From NCBI GenBank assembly GCA_946482635.1, contig CAMLSG010000143.1, positions 1 through 13,862 of the forward strand: a stretch of 13,862 nt of DNA, in the 5' to 3' direction. Origin of the DNA: an uncultured Duganella sp. (lineage in GTDB: Bacteria > Pseudomonadota > Gammaproteobacteria > Burkholderiales > Burkholderiaceae). The notes under the pieces were generated by a model. It was given only the letters and a program-made list of their open reading frames with translations, made no database searches and had not been told where the DNA came from. Of the stretch, positions 6,669-13,862 are shown piece after piece; position 1 is the stretch's first letter; each line of letters begins with the position of its first letter. A program made the translations under genes and the position numbers.

Positions 6669-7474
6669 GGCTTGAAGAAGCGATTGGGGACAAAGCGCCC
6701 CATGCCATAGCGCTGGGCATGGAGCAGGGTCTGGTAAGTGTATTGCTCGGCGCGTTCCACTGCTTCCGGCACGGCCAGGCCGTGCGCCAGGTAAGCGGCG
6801 ATCGCGGCCGACAGGGTGCCGCCGGCGCCCACGAAGGGGCCGGGCAGGTGCTGCCATTTGTCATGGCGCAGCACGCCTTCGGCGCTGTACAGGGTATTGG
6901 CGCGCTGGCCGCCGCCGGCATTGGTGCCGGTCACCAGCACGTATTCGCAGCCGAGGTCGATCAGGTGCTCGGCGTCGTCGGCCATGGTTTCGCCGTTGCC
7001 CAGGTCGCGCCAGGTCTCGGCCATGCGCGCCAGTTCGACTTCGGACAGCATCAGCAGCGTGCCCTGCGGCACCAGCAGCTGGCGCAGCACGGTCAGCAGT
7101 TCTTCCGGGTCGTCTTCGTCGCCCGGCGGCGGCAACTGGCTGCCGAAGGGATCGAGCACCAGCGGCGCATCGGGATAGTCGGAAACGATTTCGGCCAGGG
7201 TGGAGACATGTTCCAGGTGGTCCAGGGCGCCGACCTTGAAGGCTTGCACCGGCACGTCTTCCAGCACCATGCGGGCCTGGTCGGCCACCCAGTCGGGATC
7301 GACATGCTGCTGGTCTTCGACGCGCGCGCTGTCGCCCACCAGCAGGGCGGTGGTGGCGGCCAGGCCGCGGCATCCCAGGGCATGGAAAACAGCCAGGTCG
7401 GCATGCACGCCAACCGCGCCGACCGGATCGGCCACGCCAAAGGTCAGGATCAGGGGAGATGTTTGGTTTTGCAC
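6665..7474 (-). CDS. thiD: ThiD-like kinase-fold protein (annotated class: hydroxymethylpyrimidine/phosphomethylpyrimidine kinase), active site degenerate
   Basis: The 269-residue protein aligns along its whole length with ThiD, which phosphorylates HMP and HMP-phosphate in thiamine synthesis. The N-terminal motif (family A-G-x-D-x-S-G-G-A-G-I-Q-A-D-L) reads [16 protein letters not shown] (12-27). The C-terminal family motif GTGCTLSA reads GAGGTLSA (216-223), so the catalytic cysteine position is Gly219, and there is no GAGD acid either. The substrate-contact glutamine of the V-A-Q-N region is replaced (LLVGDSA, 44-50), and the TPN-x-x-E stretch is altered to MLSEVELA (142-149). A usual VLDPF (106-110) remains. 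The start is GTG at 7474, the only start codon in frame before an upstream stop; no clear Shine-Dalgarno is seen. It is coupled to hemL by ATGA overlap and diverges from a rubredoxin gene. Fold membership is sure; kinase activity on HMP-phosphate is doubtful, so the symbol is provisional. Confidence 0.85.
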   Translation of the reverse strand: MQNQTSPLILTFGVADPVGAVGVHADLAVFHALGCRGLAATTALLVGDSARVEDQQHVDPDWVADQARMVLEDVPVQAFKVGALDHLEHVSTLAEIVSDYPDAPLVLDPFGSQLPPPGDEDDPEELLTVLRQLLVPQGTLLMLSEVELARMAETWRDLGNGETMADDAEHLIDLGCEYVLVTGTNAGGGQRANTLYSAEGVLRHDKWQHLPGPFVGAGGTLSAAIAAYLAHGLAVPEAVERAEQYTYQTLLHAQRYGMGRFVPNRFFKP

Positions 7475-7484
7475 GGCGGGTAGA

Positions 7485-7513
7485 TTAAGATACCTAATTC
7501 AGCATTTTACTTT
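7485..7513 (+). promoter_or_regulatory. Candidate rubredoxin promoter in the divergent gap
   Basis: In the 57-bp AT-rich gap between thiD and the rubredoxin gene, TTAAGA (7485-7490) and TACTTT (7508-7513) are 17 bases apart on the + strand. Both hexamers are weak matches. Confidence 0.3.
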
Positions 7514-7530
7514 ATTAGAAGGTGACTCAA
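7504..7530 (-). promoter_or_regulatory. Candidate promoter of the thiD-hemL pair
   Basis: On the minus strand TTGAGT (7530-7525) and TAAAAT (7509-7504) are separated by 15 bases, shorter than ideal. The -10 is good and would place the transcription start about 20 bases before the GTG start. It overlaps the opposing rubredoxin promoter candidate, so the two could compete. Confidence 0.3.
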
Positions 7531-7531
7531 C

Positions 7532-7723
7532 GTGAGCAGCAATGAACCAAGCCAGGAATTCCAAAGCTGGATGTGCCTGATCTGTGGCTGGATTTATGAC
7601 GAAGCCGCCGGCTTGCCGGAAGAAGGCATCGCGCCAGGCACCCGCTGGGCCGATGTGCCGATGAACTGGACTTGCCCGGAATGCGGCGCGCGCAAGGATG
7701 ATTTCGAGATGGTTGCCATCTGA
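7532..7723 (+). CDS. Rubredoxin
   Basis: A 63-residue small iron-sulfur electron carrier with one Fe held by four cysteines. Both knuckles are intact: C15-L-I-C18-G and C48-P-E-C51-G, with the family's Tyr/aromatic spacing (W-I-Y-D-E, 20-24) and the G-I-A-P-G-T-R-W-A-D-V-P stretch between them. An eight- to ten-residue polar N-terminal extension precedes the first knuckle. The start is GTG at 7532, supported by AGAAGGTGA about seven bases upstream; a nearby ATG (7542) is out of frame. It diverges from the thiD-hemL pair and lies 148 bp before pilG. Its electron donor and acceptor are not evident here; a rubredoxin beside these genes is a recurring arrangement in betaproteobacteria, from general knowledge. 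Confidence 0.95.
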   Translation: MSSNEPSQEFQSWMCLICGWIYDEAAGLPEEGIAPGTRWADVPMNWTCPECGARKDDFEMVAI

Positions 7724-7871
7724 ATGTTATGTTGTTGAAAACTGAGTTTCTTAACAATTAAGGAATGTTTCCAAGTTTTCAAATAAATAAGTGTTTCTTT
7801 TAAGCAGCAGATCCTGTCATAGGGCTGTCCCCTGTGCTATCGTAGCGAGACTATAGGGAAATACTTTAGAA
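7724..7871 (+). other. AT-rich intergenic region upstream of the pil operon
   Basis: This 148-bp gap is clearly richer in A/T than the flanking genes over its first 80 bases, as expected for a promoter region, but I find no convincing -35/-10 pair or sigma-28 site. It contains small dyads (GGAA-TGT-TTCC at 7762-7772; AGGG/CCCT at 7821-7833) and ATAGGG twice (7819-7824 and 7853-7858). The pilG leader has only a weak AGGGA 12 bases before the ATG. Confidence 0.4.
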
Positions 7872-8270
7872 ATGACGACAAAACCGCAAGGAACCGGACT
7901 GAAAATCATGGTGATCGACGATAGTTCGACTATTCGTCGCTCCGCAGAAATTTTCCTGACCCAGGCGGGATACCAGGTAATCCTGGCCGAAGACGGCTTT
8001 GACGCGCTGGCCAAGATCAATGACCAGCAGCCTGCGCTGATCTTCTGCGACATCCTGATGCCGCGGCTGGATGGTTACCAAACCTGCGCCCTGATCAAAA
8101 AGAGCGCCAAGTTTCATTCCACCCCAGTGCTGATGCTCTCATCCAAGGATGGCCTGTTCGACCGCGCGCGCGGCGCCATGGTCGGTTCGGCCGCCTACCT
8201 GACCAAACCCTTCACCAAAGATAGCCTGCTGGCTGCGGTGCGAGAGCACACCGCCGCCGCCAGTGCATAA
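7872..8270 (+). CDS. pilG: Twitching motility response regulator PilG
   Basis: A 132-residue stand-alone CheY-like receiver. PilG is the phosphorylation target of the Pil-Chp kinase and promotes pilus extension and cAMP signalling in Pseudomonas. It has the acidic pair D16/D17 (MVIDDSSTIRRS), the phosphoacceptor D60 in FCDILMPRLDGYQTC, the switch S90-S91 (MLSSKDG), and K112 in YLTKPFTKDSL. The motif set and the serine-rich region after beta-4 match PilG rather than chemotaxis CheY. A short N-terminal tail (MTTKPQGTG) precedes the domain. It is first in a five-gene unit, with 25 bp to pilH. No output domain is present, as expected. Confidence 0.93.
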   Translation: MTTKPQGTGLKIMVIDDSSTIRRSAEIFLTQAGYQVILAEDGFDALAKINDQQPALIFCDILMPRLDGYQTCALIKKSAKFHSTPVLMLSSKDGLFDRARGAMVGSAAYLTKPFTKDSLLAAVREHTAAASA

Positions 8271-8295
8271 AACACCGTATTACAGAGAGTAAAGC

Positions 8296-8661
8296 ATGGC
8301 CATTCAACGAATCCTGATCGTAGACGACTCGCCTACCGAGCGTTATTACCTGACCGACATCCTGGTGCGCAGCGGTTTCACCGTATCCACCGCTGAAAAC
8401 GGCGAAGAAGCCATGGCCAAGATCAAGGCCGACAAGCCGCAACTGATCCTGATGGACGTGGTGATGCCTGGCCAGAACGGCTTCCAGGTCACCCGCGCCA
8501 TCGCCAAGGATCCTGAGCTGCAGGACGTGCCGATCATCATCTGCTCGTCCAAGAACCAGGAAACCGACCGTATCTGGGGCATCCGCCAGGGCGCCAAGGA
8601 CTACCTGGTCAAGCCGGTCGATGCAGCCGAGCTGCTGGCCAAGATCGCGGCTCTCGGCTAA
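8296..8661 (+). CDS. pilH: Twitching motility response regulator PilH
   Basis: A 121-residue single-domain receiver, the second regulator of the Pil-Chp pathway, linked in Pseudomonas to pilus retraction and to acting as a phosphate sink. Its acidic pair is D10/D11 (ILIVDDSPTERYYL), phosphoacceptor D54 (LILMDVVMPGQNGFQVTR), and the conserved lysine is in DYLVKPVDAAEL. The sequence ICSSKNQETDRIWGIRQGAKDY is typical of PilH and separates it from PilG. An AGAGAG-like ribosome site lies just before the ATG. Only 3 bp separate it from pilI, so they share a transcript. Confidence 0.94.
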   Translation: MAIQRILIVDDSPTERYYLTDILVRSGFTVSTAENGEEAMAKIKADKPQLILMDVVMPGQNGFQVTRAIAKDPELQDVPIIICSSKNQETDRIWGIRQGAKDYLVKPVDAAELLAKIAALG

Positions 8662-8664
8662 ACG

Positions 8665-9213
8665 ATGACGACCGAACAGCAGGCGCCGACCGGCGCTGAA
8701 CGCCGCAGCCGCCTGCGGCAGTATCAAGTGACGCTGCTGGAGCGCATGCAGGCCGCCAAGGCCGGCACGGGCAATGCCGGCCGCGAACTGGGCGTGCTGC
8801 TGGGCGGCCGCCGCTGCCTGCTGGACCTGACCCAGGTCGGCGAAATCGTGCCGTTCCAGTCGGTGACGGCGGTGCCGCTGTCGCAGGACTGGTACCGCGG
8901 CCTGTCCAATATCCGCGGCAACCTGGTCGGTGTGGTCGACCTGGCGCGCTATATGGGCGAAGCGGGCACGCAGCCGGGGCCGGACAGCCGCCTGGTGACT
9001 TTTGCCACCCACCTCGGCTTCAATGTCGCCATCCTGGCCGGACGGGTGCTTGGCTTGCGCAACCTGGACGAAATGGTGGAAGAAGCACCAGCGGACAGCG
9101 GGCAAGCCGCCTGGGGTGGCCAGCAATTCAAAGACCGTGAAGGGCAGCAGTGGACCAGGCTGGACCTGGGCGAACTGGTGCACGATGCGCGGTTCCTGCA
9201 AATCGGCCTGTAA
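8665..9213 (+). CDS. pilI: Twitching motility CheW-like adaptor PilI
   Basis: A 182-residue CheW-domain adaptor that would link the PilJ receptor to the PilL kinase at the inner membrane. The core reads [19 protein letters not shown] near the start, then [23 protein letters not shown], the usual N-I-R-G-x-x-x-x-V-x-D-L motif of CheW proteins (PilI-type), and [10 protein letters not shown] further on. The N-terminus has a basic/polar tail of about 40 residues. It starts three bases after pilH and ends 56 bp before pilJ. No separate promoter is seen. Confidence 0.92.
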   Translation: MTTEQQAPTGAERRSRLRQYQVTLLERMQAAKAGTGNAGRELGVLLGGRRCLLDLTQVGEIVPFQSVTAVPLSQDWYRGLSNIRGNLVGVVDLARYMGEAGTQPGPDSRLVTFATHLGFNVAILAGRVLGLRNLDEMVEEAPADSGQAAWGGQQFKDREGQQWTRLDLGELVHDARFLQIGL

Positions 9214-9269
9214 TCTCGCGCTGCCGTCGGGCAGGCGCAACATATCGAAAGCTATCGGGGGACGTTGTA

Positions 9270-11597
9270 ATGGCATTTAAATTCTTGTCGCGCTCCGCAC
9301 CGGAGACCAGCGCCGAGCTGGATTCCAATTCGGAGTTTTCCAGCTTTAACAATTCGCAGTACGAGGGCACGCCGCCTGACGCGGCAGTCGCTACTGCCGA
9401 ACAGCCGGCGGCGACCGAAAGCGTCACCCCGGAAGCGGCGGAAGGCGCGCGCGGCTTGCTGCAGCGCCTGCGTACCAGTTCGGTGGGCGAGGCTGCGGCC
9501 AACGTCAAGCTGCCGCTGATCGGCCACCTGCCTAGCGCGCGTCAACTGAGCCTGCTGTCCACCACGCTGGGCGTGTCGCTGCTGCTGTCGGTGGTGTTCG
9601 TGGGCTGGAATGCATATAACAGCGGCGTGACGTCGACCCGTACCCAGATCGCTTCCGACGTGCTGATGCACTCGCAGCGTATCGGCAAGGCGGCGCCTAA
9701 CGCGATTAAGGGTAACCAGCAAGCGATCAAGCAGCTGGAAGACAGCCGCAGCGAACTGAATCGCGCGCTGCTGGCGCTGGCCGACGGCGGCCGCTATGCG
9801 GGCCACTCGATCCTGTCGGCGCCTGGCGCAGTGCTGCCGACCCTGAACGACGCGCGCAAGAAGTGGACCGCTTCCGACAAGGCAGCTGCCACCATCGCCA
9901 AATACAAATGGGACCTGGCGGGTCTGGACGAGACCCTGCAAAAGCTGAACGCCATGTCGCCTGACCTGCTGTCGCTGACCGAGGAAGTTTCGGCCGCGCG
10001 CCTGAAGCAGGGCGGCAGCGCCAAGGAACTGGCGGCCCTGGGCAAGCTGGGCATGCTGACCCAGCGCATGAGCCGCAGCGCATCGACCTTCCTGACCGAG
10101 GGCGGCGTGTCGTCGTCCGAGACCGCCTTCCAGCTGGGCCGCGACGCCACCGTGTTCCGCCAGACCGTGGACGGCTTCCTGGGCGGCAGCGACCAGCTCG
10201 GCCTGCCGGCCGTGAAGGATGGCGAAACCCGCGAAAACCTGCAGGCGCTGAAAAAAGGCTTCGAAGACTACGACAAGCTGGTCAAGTTCATCCTGGACCG
10301 TCTGGAAAAATTCTCCGCTGCGAAGAGCGCGGAACGTCTGCTGTTCAACGAGAACGAAGACGTGCGTGCCAACTTCGCCAACCTGCAGACCAAGCTGCGC
10401 GAACAGCAGGACTCGCTGGGTATCTCGTTCTGGCTGATGGTGGTTGGCCTGATGGTGACCCTGGTCTCCGCTGCGGCGATCGGCCGCGTGCTGCTGCTCG
10501 ATTCCCAGAACCGTGGCCGCGCTTCCGAGCGCCGTCGCCAGGAAGCGGAAGCGATGCGCCTGAAAGCGCAGCAGCAGGAAGAAGAAACCAAGGCCATTAA
10601 CGAGCAGAACCAGGCCGCAATTTTGCGCCTGATGAACGAACTGCAGGAAGTGGCGGACGGTGACTTGACCGTGCAGGCAACCGTTTCCGAAGACATTACC
10701 GGCGCGATTGCCGACTCGGTTAACTACACCGTGGAAGAGCTGCGCGGCCTGGTAGGCCGTGTGACGATTACCGCAGAACAGGTTACCTCGGCATCGACCC
10801 ACGCCCAGGGCATTTCCAACGACCTGCTGGCAGCGTCGGCAGCGCAGTCGAAGGAGATCCAGGACGCATCCAACACCGTTGTGAAGATGGCCAACGAAAT
10901 TACCGACGTGTCGCGCAGCGCGGCGGAATCGGCGGACGTTGCCCGTCAATCGCTGGACGCAGCACGCCAGGGTGCGGCCGCGGTGCAGAACGCGATCAAG
11001 GGTATGGACGAGATCCGCGAGCAGATCCAGGAAACCTCGAAGCGCATCAAGCGACTGGGTGAATCCTCGCAGGAGATTGGCGAGATTACCGAGCTGATTT
11101 CCGACATTACCGAACAGACCAACGTGCTGGCGCTGAACGCGGCGATCCAGGCGGCATCGGCAGGCGAAGCAGGCCGAGGCTTCTCGGTGGTTGCGGAAGA
11201 GGTTCAGCGACTGGCGGAACGTTCCGCCGAAGCGGCCAAGCAGATCGGTGCGCTGGTGAAGACCATTCAGACCGACACCCACGACGCGGTGGCCGCTATG
11301 GAAAAATCCACGCAGGGTGTGGTTGAAGGTGCCAAACTGTCCGACGCGGCAGGTACCGCGCTGGAAGACATCTCGCAGGTTTCGGACCGCCTGGCGGAAC
11401 TGATTCAGGGCATTTCCTACGCAACCGGCATGCAGGCGACGTCCGCAAACGGCGTTGCGCATAATATGCAGCACATCCTGCAGGTCACGCAGCAAACCCA
11501 GGACGGTACCCAGCAGACGGCGAGCTCGATTCGCAAACTGACCTCGCTGGCGCAGGAGCTGAAGAACTCCGTGTCGCGATTCCGCGTCGGCGCCTGA
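9270..11597 (+). CDS. pilJ: Type IV pilus chemosensory receptor (methyl-accepting protein) PilJ
   Basis: A 775-residue transmembrane receptor of the Pil-Chp system. A cytoplasmic, acidic and Ala/Pro-rich N-terminal extension (1-90) precedes TM1 (about 93-115). A long helical periplasmic domain (116-383) follows, with TM2 at about 384-410, then a HAMP-like linker. The methyl-accepting signalling domain has its kinase-contact tip at about 611-650 ([18 protein letters not shown], then [20 protein letters not shown]). The tip reads [15 protein letters not shown] rather than the common R-T-N-x-L-A-L-N-A-A-I-E-A-A, as in other PilJ proteins. ATG at 9270 is preceded by GGGGGAC; the frame is open upstream inside pilI, so a longer GTG start at 9150 was rejected. 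The stop is part of an 11-bp tandem repeat. PilJ without the extension would be close to the roughly 680-residue Pseudomonas protein. Confidence 0.95.
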   Translation: MAFKFLSRSAPETSAELDSNSEFSSFNNSQYEGTPPDAAVATAEQPAATESVTPEAAEGARGLLQRLRTSSVGEAAANVKLPLIGHLPSARQLSLLSTTLGVSLLLSVVFVGWNAYNSGVTSTRTQIASDVLMHSQRIGKAAPNAIKGNQQAIKQLEDSRSELNRALLALADGGRYAGHSILSAPGAVLPTLNDARKKWTASDKAAATIAKYKWDLAGLDETLQKLNAMSPDLLSLTEEVSAARLKQGGSAKELAALGKLGMLTQRMSRSASTFLTEGGVSSSETAFQLGRDATVFRQTVDGFLGGSDQLGLPAVKDGETRENLQALKKGFEDYDKLVKFILDRLEKFSAAKSAERLLFNENEDVRANFANLQTKLREQQDSLGISFWLMVVGLMVTLVSAAAIGRVLLLDSQNRGRASERRRQEAEAMRLKAQQQEEETKAINEQNQAAILRLMNELQEVADGDLTVQATVSEDITGAIADSVNYTVEELRGLVGRVTITAEQVTSASTHAQGISNDLLAASAAQSKEIQDASNTVVKMANEITDVSRSAAESADVARQSLDAARQGAAAVQNAIKGMDEIREQIQETSKRIKRLGESSQEIGEITELISDITEQTNVLALNAAIQAASAGEAGRGFSVVAEEVQRLAERSAEAAKQIGALVKTIQTDTHDAVAAMEKSTQGVVEGAKLSDAAGTALEDISQVSDRLAELIQGISYATGMQATSANGVAHNMQHILQVTQQTQDGTQQTASSIRKLTSLAQELKNSVSRFRVGA

Positions 11598-11613
11598 TTA
11601 GTGCCTGATTAGT
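11592..11613 (+). repeat. 11-bp tandem duplication spanning the pilJ stop codon
   Basis: GCCTGATTAGT occurs twice head to tail (11592-11602, 11603-11613), followed by GCC. The first copy supplies the last codon and TGA stop of pilJ; the second is in the 46-bp gap before pilL. It looks like a simple slippage duplication. Confidence 0.8.
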
Positions 11614-11643
11614 GCCCAAGTTGCCGCTTAATTTTTAGAATCT

Positions 11644-13862
11644 ATGAGCAAACCTGATCTTTCGTTCACCGCTTTGCCGCAATACGACACCGGCCCGCTG
11701 TCCTGGGTCATGGGTGAAATCCGCGAAGCGCTGGCCCGTTCCCGCACGGCGCTGTTCGAAGCCGGCGGGCGTGACGCGGAAGACCAGACTACGGCGCTGA
11801 TGCACGCCAAGTCCCACCTGCACCAGGCGCACGGCGCCTTGCAGATGGTGGACGTGGACGGCGTGGCGCTGCTGACGCAGCTGGCCGAGGTGGTGCTGGA
11901 CCGCATGCGTGACGGCACCCTCAAATGCACGTCGGACCATGCCCAGCTGCTGGCCAATATGTACCAGGCGCTGGTGGAATTCCTCGAGGAGCTGCTGTCC
12001 GGCGCCCCGTTCCAGCCGGTGCGCCTGTTCCCGTTCTTCCGCGATATCCAGGATTTGCTGGGCATCGACCGGGTCCACCCGGCCGACCTGTTCTTCCCTG
12101 ACGTATCGCACGTGCCGGAGCTGCCGGCAGCCTTGCCGTTGCCGGGCGCGCCAGGCGGCACGCCGGATTACAAGGCCCTGCGCCAGCGTTTCGAGCGCGC
12201 GCTGCTGCCTTACCTGAAGGCGGCCGACGCCGGCAGCCAGGCGATCCATGCCGCCGCGCTGCAGGCAGCCATCACCGATGTGGCGGACCAGCAAAGCGAG
12301 CACAAGGCACGCGTGTTCTGGCGCGCCATGCAAGCCTTCGCCGAACTGGTGGTGAACGGACAGCAGGAAAGCAACCGTTACGTCAAGCAGCTGTTCGGCC
12401 TGATCAACCTGCAACTGCGCCGCCTGTCGGCCGGCTCGCCTGAACTGCCGGACAATGTGCTGAAAGAAGCGCTGTTCTTCGTCGCTTCGGCCGATCCGGA
12501 AAACCTGCCGCCGCTGGCGCGCCAGCTGCGCGCCGGCTATGCGCTGGACGGCATGGTGCCGCACGACTTCGAAACGCGCCGCTACGGCCGTATCGACGAT
12601 GCATCGCTGGCTGCGGCGCGCGAAGGCATTGCCCATGCGCGTTCCGTATGGCAGCGCATCGAGCAGAACGAAAACAATCCTGAACTGGACAACGATTTCG
12701 GCCAGTCCCTGGCCAAGGTCGCGGTCGCCAGCGAAATGCTGGGCCTGGGCGCGCTGGCGGCACTGCTGCGCCAACTGGCGGAATCGGCACGCGCCACCGT
12801 TGGCACGCGCCGCAGCGAGGCGCTGGGGCTGGAGATGGCCACGGCGCTGCTGTTCGCCGAGCACGGCATTGCCCAGATCCGCCACCTGCCGGACGATTTC
12901 AACGCCCACGCCGATACCATCGCCGCGCGCCTGCAAGCCTTGCAGGCCGGTGGCGCGGCGCCGGAACCGGCGCAGTGGCAGGGCGGCCTGGCCCGCCAGC
13001 TGCACGAGGAAGACACTGTTGTCGCCCTGGCGCTGGAAATGAAGACCGGCTTGCGCCAGGTCGAGAAGATGCTGGACGAGTATTACACCGACCCGGCGCG
13101 CCGCGGCGAGCTGTCGGACCTGGACAAGGTGCTGCACCAGTTGCACGGCGCCTGCGCCATCCTGGACCAGGACGACGCCATGAATGCGGCGGCGCACGTG
13201 CGCATCGAGATCGGCCGCCTGGCATCGGGCCAGTTCGACGAAGCGCACGAAGCCAAGGCGCTGGACGATATCGCCCAGAACGTGGGCGCGCTGGGCTTCT
13301 TCGTCGACATGCTGGCGCAGAATCCGGCCGGCGCGCGCGAGCGTTTCGCCTTCGATCCGGAGCATGGGACTTTCCGCGCCGTGCCGTTCAAGAAAATTTC
13401 CGGACCGGAATCGATCCCGGTGCTGGAAGAAGCTTTGCCGGAGCCGGAAGCGGCGCCCGAACCGGTGCTGACCGCGCCAGTCCCTGAAGCCGGTGCTGCC
13501 GGCGACGAGGCGGTGGAAGCCGAACTGCTGGAAATCTTTATCGGCGAGGCGCAGGAAGTGCTGGCCTTCGTGCGCGAGACGCTGGCGCGTCCGCACAGCG
13601 AGATCTCCAGCCTCGATACGCTGACCATGCTGCGCCGCTCCTTCCACACGCTGAAGGGCAGCAGCCGCATGGTGGGCCTGAACCGCTTCGGCGACGGCGG
13701 CCATGCGATCGAAAAAGTCATGAACCTGTGGCTGGCCGAGGAGCGCCGTGCCACGGAAGACCTGTTCGCGCTGCTCAATTACGCAAGCGAAGAGATGTCG
13801 GCATGGGTGGAGGAACTGGCTACCACCGGCCACTCGGCCCGCCAGGAAAAGCCGATCGTCGA
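11644..13862 (+). CDS. pilL: Type IV pilus chemosensory hybrid kinase PilL/ChpA, N-terminal half (runs off window)
   Basis: The frame is open from ATG 11644 to the last base (739 codons visible). PilL/ChpA is the central CheA-type kinase of the Pil system, built from several N-terminal phosphotransfer (Hpt) domains, then the ATPase, CheW-like and receiver domains, which lie beyond the window. Three Hpt modules with an H-x-x-x-G core are visible: H60 in HQAHG, H498 in HQLHG (LHQLHGACAILD), and H668 in FHTLKGSSRMVGL, the last being canonical. A further Hpt-like segment at about 350-386 has Ala357 in the histidine position. A Pro/Glu/Ala linker (about 595-622) precedes the third Hpt. It follows pilJ by 46 bp with no pilK or cheR gene between. 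No strong Shine-Dalgarno is seen before the ATG. Confidence 0.9.
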   Translation, partial: MSKPDLSFTALPQYDTGPLSWVMGEIREALARSRTALFEAGGRDAEDQTTALMHAKSHLHQAHGALQMVDVDGVALLTQLAEVVLDRMRDGTLKCTSDHAQLLANMYQALVEFLEELLSGAPFQPVRLFPFFRDIQDLLGIDRVHPADLFFPDVSHVPELPAALPLPGAPGGTPDYKALRQRFERALLPYLKAADAGSQAIHAAALQAAITDVADQQSEHKARVFWRAMQAFAELVVNGQQESNRYVKQLFGLINLQLRRLSAGSPELPDNVLKEALFFVASADPENLPPLARQLRAGYALDGMVPHDFETRRYGRIDDASLAAAREGIAHARSVWQRIEQNENNPELDNDFGQSLAKVAVASEMLGLGALAALLRQLAESARATVGTRRSEALGLEMATALLFAEHGIAQIRHLPDDFNAHADTIAARLQALQAGGAAPEPAQWQGGLARQLHEEDTVVALALEMKTGLRQVEKMLDEYYTDPARRGELSDLDKVLHQLHGACAILDQDDAMNAAAHVRIEIGRLASGQFDEAHEAKALDDIAQNVGALGFFVDMLAQNPAGARERFAFDPEHGTFRAVPFKKISGPESIPVLEEALPEPEAAPEPVLTAPVPEAGAAGDEAVEAELLEIFIGEAQEVLAFVRETLARPHSEISSLDTLTMLRRSFHTLKGSSRMVGLNRFGDGGHAIEKVMNLWLAEERRATEDLFALLNYASEEMSAWVEELATTGHSARQEKPIV

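Noticed and set aside
6669..6857. A longer HemL N-terminus from an upstream in-frame start
   Set aside because: The extra residues overlap thiD in another frame and do not match HemL; the ATG at 6668 gives the family length of 427.
5245..6921. Long open frame on the minus strand in another frame across hemL and the palindrome
   Set aside because: It is an Arg/Pro/Ala-rich shadow frame of a GC-rich gene; the hemL frame carries all family motifs.
9150..9269. A 40-residue N-terminal extension of PilJ from an upstream GTG
   Set aside because: It lies mostly inside pilI, is Arg-rich and unlike PilJ; ATG 9270 has a GGGGGA ribosome site at suitable distance.
9252..11495. 747-codon open frame antisense to pilJ
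   Set aside because: The composition (Arg/His/Gln/Val-rich) is that of an antisense shadow of a high-GC gene, and the sense strand is an unmistakable PilJ.
11635..13833. 732-codon open frame antisense to pilL
   Set aside because: Same shadow effect; the sense frame has Hpt motifs and runs on in the pil operon.

Overview
The window is a gene-dense, GC-rich chromosomal segment. Gene content, order and protein motifs point to a betaproteobacterium of the order Burkholderiales, most likely family Oxalobacteraceae (Massilia, Duganella or Janthinobacterium type). The taxon is an inference from protein style and neighbourhood, not a database result. Nothing indicates a prophage, integrated element, CRISPR array, tRNA or rRNA. 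No stretch longer than 300 bases lacks a gene.

Left part (1-2401, + strand): the 3' end of aroE (shikimate dehydrogenase), then mtgA (peptidoglycan glycosyltransferase), then a small membrane-anchored protein with two cysteines. These are joined by ATGA start/stop overlaps and closed by a short GC-rich hairpin. corA (divalent cation transporter) follows.

Middle part (2402-5333, + strand): a likely promoter precedes two exported proteins of unknown function, a lipoprotein and a second secreted protein that overlap by one base. An orphan soluble histidine kinase follows, with its own upstream region carrying overlapping palindromes just before a TTGACA box. A perfect 18-bp-arm inverted repeat lies between this kinase and the convergent hemL.

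hemL/thiD/rubredoxin part (5374-7723): thiD and hemL form a coupled minus-strand pair, diverging from a small rubredoxin gene across a 57-bp gap. HemL makes 5-aminolevulinate for heme. The ThiD-like protein has lost the catalytic cysteine and other active-site residues of true HMP-phosphate kinases. This is the most interesting single observation here.

Right part (7872-13862, + strand): the twitching-motility chemosensory operon pilG-pilH-pilI-pilJ-pilL, with pilL running off the end. PilJ (receptor) would signal through PilI (adaptor) to the PilL kinase and on to the response regulators PilG and PilH, which control type IV pilus extension and retraction. No pilK (methyltransferase) lies between pilJ and pilL. 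PilJ carries a long cytoplasmic N-terminal extension, and the PilL N-terminal half holds a mix of intact and degenerate Hpt modules.

Overall this is mostly conserved core genome. I see no clear new defence or mobile system; the leads are the degenerate ThiD paralogue, the unknown exported pair and the repeat/operator structures.
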